A stretch of 64,000 bases of DNA from Ophioderma brevispina (taxonomy: Eukaryota; Echinodermata; Ophiuroidea; Amphilepidida; Ophiodermatidae): assembly GCA_023653785.1 (NCBI GenBank), contig JAMKCH010012373.1, positions 1 to 64,000 on the forward strand, written 5' to 3'. The notes under the pieces were generated by a model. The model ran no database searches and had not been told where the DNA came from. It saw only the letters and a program-made list of their open reading frames with translations. Positions 60,453-64,000 of the stretch are shown here, piece by piece (within the stretch, counting starts at the first letter, position 1; the number at the start of each line of letters is the position of its first letter). The translations under genes and the position numbers were made by a program.

Positions 60453-62625
60453 GATTACTGGTTCAAAAAATCATACCGTTATTTTCATGCTTAAACAGCT
60501 TTATCATTTAACCCTCGTCTACCGAAGAAGCCCCTTCCCTTCAGGTTGTTTCTCCCGGCTTGCTAAAACCCCATTTTTTGGTGCCCAAATTATTTAATGT
60601 CTTGGTCCAATTGACATGTTCGCTCTTTTGCATCCAAAAACAACATCCACCGGGGTAAGGTAAGATACAGGGGATCCCAAAACACTTCATAAAATGCTTG
60701 CTTGTGAAAAAATGTCTTGTCATCTAATCCTCTGAGTTGAAAGGGAATTCACCTTAACTAACAATAAACCTTACCAAGACAGCTAACTTCAAACAAGAAC
60801 AAGCTAAACATTCCAAAGCAAACTCACAACAAAAAAGAAAACAAGCAAAACCACTCCACAAGCCACTTAAAAGCACGTACTTCATTGAGGAAGCCCTAAA
60901 GTGGTTCTATTGTGTTAAAGTCTTGAGTTATTTAAGTCTTGCTTAAGCTTGCTTTGGCTTGATATGTGCTTGATATGTGAGTGGTTCTGCTTGTTCATCT
61001 AGGATTACGATGAGGGGAATGGTATGGTTATTGCAGTTAATTCCCCTTTCAATTCAGGGAAGTGAAACAGATAATTTTGTCAAAACCAAGCACTTTATGT
61101 TACCAGTGAAAGTGATGGATGGGGGGGGGGGGGGTGGCAACCACCTCCCCTTTGGAAGGAGGAAGTACCAACATGCCCATAACACAACACAGGAACATCA
61201 CAGCATCTTGATTTGGTACCAATAGAAGTATGGTCCTCCTCTTTCCTTGATACCACAAATGACTACCAACATGCCTGCTTAACAGCAACAATGACATCTA
61301 AATTTCGCATGTCAGCACAAAAATTTCAACAGAGAGACAATTTTGTGAAAAAAAGGTTGGAAAATCAGATTTTCATATGCGGTTTTTTACTTCTACGTGA
61401 TGGAAATTTACTACTTTTATATAATGACAGCATTTTAGAGCTAGAATAAGGTGTTTTGAGGTGCAAAGTTGCGAAATATCAATTTTCCACCCTATATATA
61501 TATGTTTTCCGGTCGACTTTGGGTGACGTCCATAATTGGGGATGTTGGTCTATTTCGGTACAATTGAAAGAGAATTCTAAGCTAGCCTTTGGTACAAATT
61601 TACAGGAATCGGTTTTCAGTAACGAAATCACAGGGGGTTGTACCAACCCCCTTTCGGGATTTTGTTACAAAAAATGGCTCCGGTAGACGATAGCTCGTTC
61701 CTGCGTTGCACGTCGTCCGTACCTACCTCCCTACAAGCTAACGCACGGTAGACTTTGAAAAAGCCGGGGTGGTGCGCAGCGGTTCCGATGCGGAAAAGCA
61801 ATTCAGAATCAGTACAAAAACTACACTTATTGAAAATCTTTACCTTTTATGTAGTTCTAATTATATTTATATTATACGCGCGTTGTTTCCTGTCACTAAT
61901 TTTACATTCATGGTTAAAATCCGATTAGTTTAGAAACGTGATTCTTAACCGTTAAAACTCCCAATTTAAACATAGGATCCGCCCCACTAGATCAATGAGT
62001 TGCCCCTGGATTGTTCCCGTTTATTTTCTTTCGAATACGCACAGCCGCTTATTTTCAACTGATACCATAATTACAACATATACCCGAGTGGGAGACGACT
62101 TTTTAGCTATTAATTTGTTCCAAGTTTTCGGTGCTTTTTTTAGGGTCAACATTCACGAAGCATGACTGTGCACCGTTTTATTTAAATTGAGCTAGTAGGA
62201 TCTAAGACAATCAAAGTTTTCATACAATGGACGATTTCGTGTCATAAAAGACTAGTATACCAAAAATCTTGACTTTGGTGGCACAGTGTACTCCGTGTTG
62301 AATGAACTACCGCTCTGGCTTAGGGAGAGGAATAGTATGGTATCGTAGCGGAAAAGCCAGGCAACCTCGGGCTAGTAAACAGGGTTAAAGTCATCTTTTA
62401 TCTAGTTTCGGTACCTAGGGCGGGCAACCCTAATTTTATCCCCATAGGTCTACATTGTGTTGCGGGCAATATGGATCCCTGCCGAAAAAGCTTATGTACA
62501 TTCCAGAAGCAATAATGCAATTCAGACTTTTGGTCACACATATGCCCCAATTGAGCAATATCATACTAGGATTAATGTTAACTAAAAGGCACTTTGTGGT
62601 CTGTAATATCAATGCGATTACTCAC
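60453..62625. other. Intron 1 stretch, nothing clear
   Basis: No conserved coding segment found. A run of 13 G lies at about 61120-61132. Several short open frames lack splice or domain support. Confidence 0.4.
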
Positions 62626-62653
62626 GTTTGAAGGAAAAACTCGCACTTTTCAT
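62626..62653 (-). CDS. CCDC174: CCDC174 exon 1, tentative start exon
   Basis: Candidate first coding exon. An ATG at 62653 is followed by 28 nt and a strong donor, GTGAGT, at 62625. Removing one T from the run of five T gives MKSASFPSN in phase 0. This joins directly to exon 2 (IVGLKAD) and resembles the family N-terminus, where a short basic or serine-rich leader precedes the LKAE block. As assembled the exon is one base too long. A competing frame starts at an ATG at 62688 and runs into the same donor (MAAVVIESW...), but its phase does not fit exon 2. An in-frame CTG slightly upstream is another possible start, but it meets a TGA. The call rests on phase, position and the donor, not on strong similarity. 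Confidence 0.4.
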
Positions 62654-63861
62654 CCGCTTCTATCCAGGATTCTATCACAACAGCGGCCATGTGTTTACAT
62701 CTCACGAGGGTATCTATAAGCAGACGCTCCATTGGCCATTGACCTGTGGAGAGGTCAGGTCATAATGGCGTATCGGCTGTGACAGGCCTCCGATCGCCCG
62801 TGGGACATTCATTTTCACTTCGTCAATGCTCTTTTTGGAGCTTAGGTGATTGGGCGAATATGCAGACTACACAGCAGGGACATCATGATGAAACGGTCAC
62901 CATCAACTCGCTGTGCTAAATAGACAAGGACATCACAGTTTACAGTCTATCTCACACGTGTACAATCAGTCGGTACACTAGACGCAGTGAATTTTACAGT
63001 AAGATTTTCATTAATTTAGTCTTACGTTAAGACTTAAAAGAATTTAGAGGATAAGTGTACTCTAATTGTTCAATTTCTGTTTTTTGGAAAAAAAAAATGT
63101 ATTTCCATGGCGCGCCTGGGAAGCGCCACTTAACTGTGCCACCGTGCCTGGATGTAACAACAATACGATTTTGGCATATGCGCAACTTCAAATGCACATT
63201 TGGACAGCAAAAGCCCGGATGGTAAACTAAAGCAGCAGCGACCACTTTGATCAACTTGAGATTGCAGCCGAGTTCGGGTAACCCCTTGGGGGGGTGTTTA
63301 AGTATCTCATGCATTTTCGGCATGTTACCCTAACATTCCACCATAGTACTATTCATCGAATTGCTATTGTGGCTTCACTACTGTCGCTGAGACGTTTAGG
63401 AAACTGAGTACTTCTAAAAAGGAATTTTGAAGAGCAACATAAGTTGGTCCATTGTTCCCGTTAATAAAAATCTGCTTCGTAAAGGGTACTTGATCGACCA
63501 CTCCTAGCTTTAATCCAATTTTTGCAATGCTTATGGCTTAAATCCAAGAAAACACTGCCACCACCCAGTGACAACATCGAACAACCCGTTGAACGCACAC
63601 ACGCAACGTTGGCAGCGCGCGAGAATGTAGCAAAATACGGTATGACGCGAGCGCTTCACCCTACAAATAACATCAATACGCAGCCCGTGTATATTTCGCA
63701 AAGCCACCCTAAATATCCATCAATCAGACGCCATTCTTTAATCGGAATGTAGTTTTCGTTATGATGGACCAGGGCTCTATTTTAGGTTTGCAGAAGAGTT
63801 ACTTAAAAACGTTGAGCACAAATTTACTGAATTCCACAATACCTCAGATAAAATTACTCAC

Positions 63862-63924
63862 CCCAAGTTGTTGCTAAACGTCCATAATACAAATCAAAAT
63901 CATCAACAGTGATTTCAAAAAAGG
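63862..63924 (-). CDS. Candidate exon of an unidentified upstream gene
   Basis: A 63-nt open segment lies between a good acceptor (TTATTTCTAG) and a strong donor (GTGAGTAA). It reads FFEITVDDFDLYYGRLATTW in phase 1 to 1. The hydrophobic/acidic pattern looks like a real protein helix or strand, but I do not recognise the family. It lies upstream of the CCDC174 start on the same strand, so it would belong to another gene, or to a longer transcript, continuing beyond the window. Confidence 0.35.
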
Positions 63925-64000
63925 CTAGAAATAACAAATATCATCTACAATTTGCTTTCACATGTTGGAGTAATGCTCAGTATTGCCGCTGTCTCCACTG

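Overview
This is a piece of an intron-rich, AT-rich animal nuclear genome loaded with dispersed repeats. The style of the repeats (tRNA-derived SINEs, many short terminal-inverted-repeat elements, non-LTR retrotransposon wrecks, repeated AGGTCA half-sites) suggests a marine invertebrate, perhaps an echinoderm or hemichordate. That is inference only. No bacterial, organellar or viral gene organisation is present.

One gene accounts for nearly all the coding sequence: a minus-strand orthologue of CCDC174, a nuclear protein linked to the exon junction complex. It spans about 62653 down to 15806. I place ten exons: 62653-62626 (tentative), 58560-58460, 58138-58033, 57396-57317, 51213-51003, 49142-49039, 31748-31588, 28622-28529, 24930-24664 and 16290-15806. 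Once single-base length errors are allowed for, splice phases agree at every junction, and the peptides match the family in order. Four exons read cleanly (57.4k, 51.2k, 31.7k, 16.3k). The others each carry one or two 1-nt frame breaks, which look more like consensus errors than gene decay. A second possible minus-strand exon, unidentified, lies at 63924-63862.

The most striking feature is a pair of tandem arrays built from this gene's own splice junctions. (1) Immediately downstream of exon 9, an array of about 5 kb (about 19.6-24.69k) repeats a 42-bp unit that copies the last coding bases of exon 9 plus its 5' splice site (AAAAG|GTAATC). This gives on the order of 120 tandem donor sites. 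The unit is 14 codons long and its consensus is open in the gene's frame. (2) Immediately upstream of exon 8, about 16 copies of a 77-bp unit (28.58-29.80k) repeat the 3' splice site plus the first 37 nt of exon 8. The 77-bp length is not a multiple of three, so use of an upstream acceptor would break the frame. One array is therefore frame-preserving and the other frame-breaking, and together they bracket exons 8 and 9 of a gene whose product is itself tied to splicing.

Region by region: 1-15.2k, 3' of the gene, holds MITEs, tRNA-like and SINE sequence, mariner-type inverted-repeat elements, a foldback element and a minus-strand reverse-transcriptase wreck. 15.2-16.3k holds a 111-bp tandem repeat and the last exon. 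16.3-24.7k is intron 9 with the 42-bp array. 24.9-28.5k is intron 8, with SINEs and a plus-strand reverse-transcriptase wreck. 28.6-31.6k is intron 7 with the 77-bp array. 31.7-49.0k is intron 6, with a three-copy 1.43-kb tandem repeat (one copy split by a 970-bp TIR element), a Helitron-type 3' hairpin and a 1.2-kb TIR element. 49.1-57.3k holds introns 5 and 4, including a composite minisatellite/TE array at 54.5-56.5k. 57.3-62.7k holds the N-terminal exons. 62.7-64k is upstream flank.
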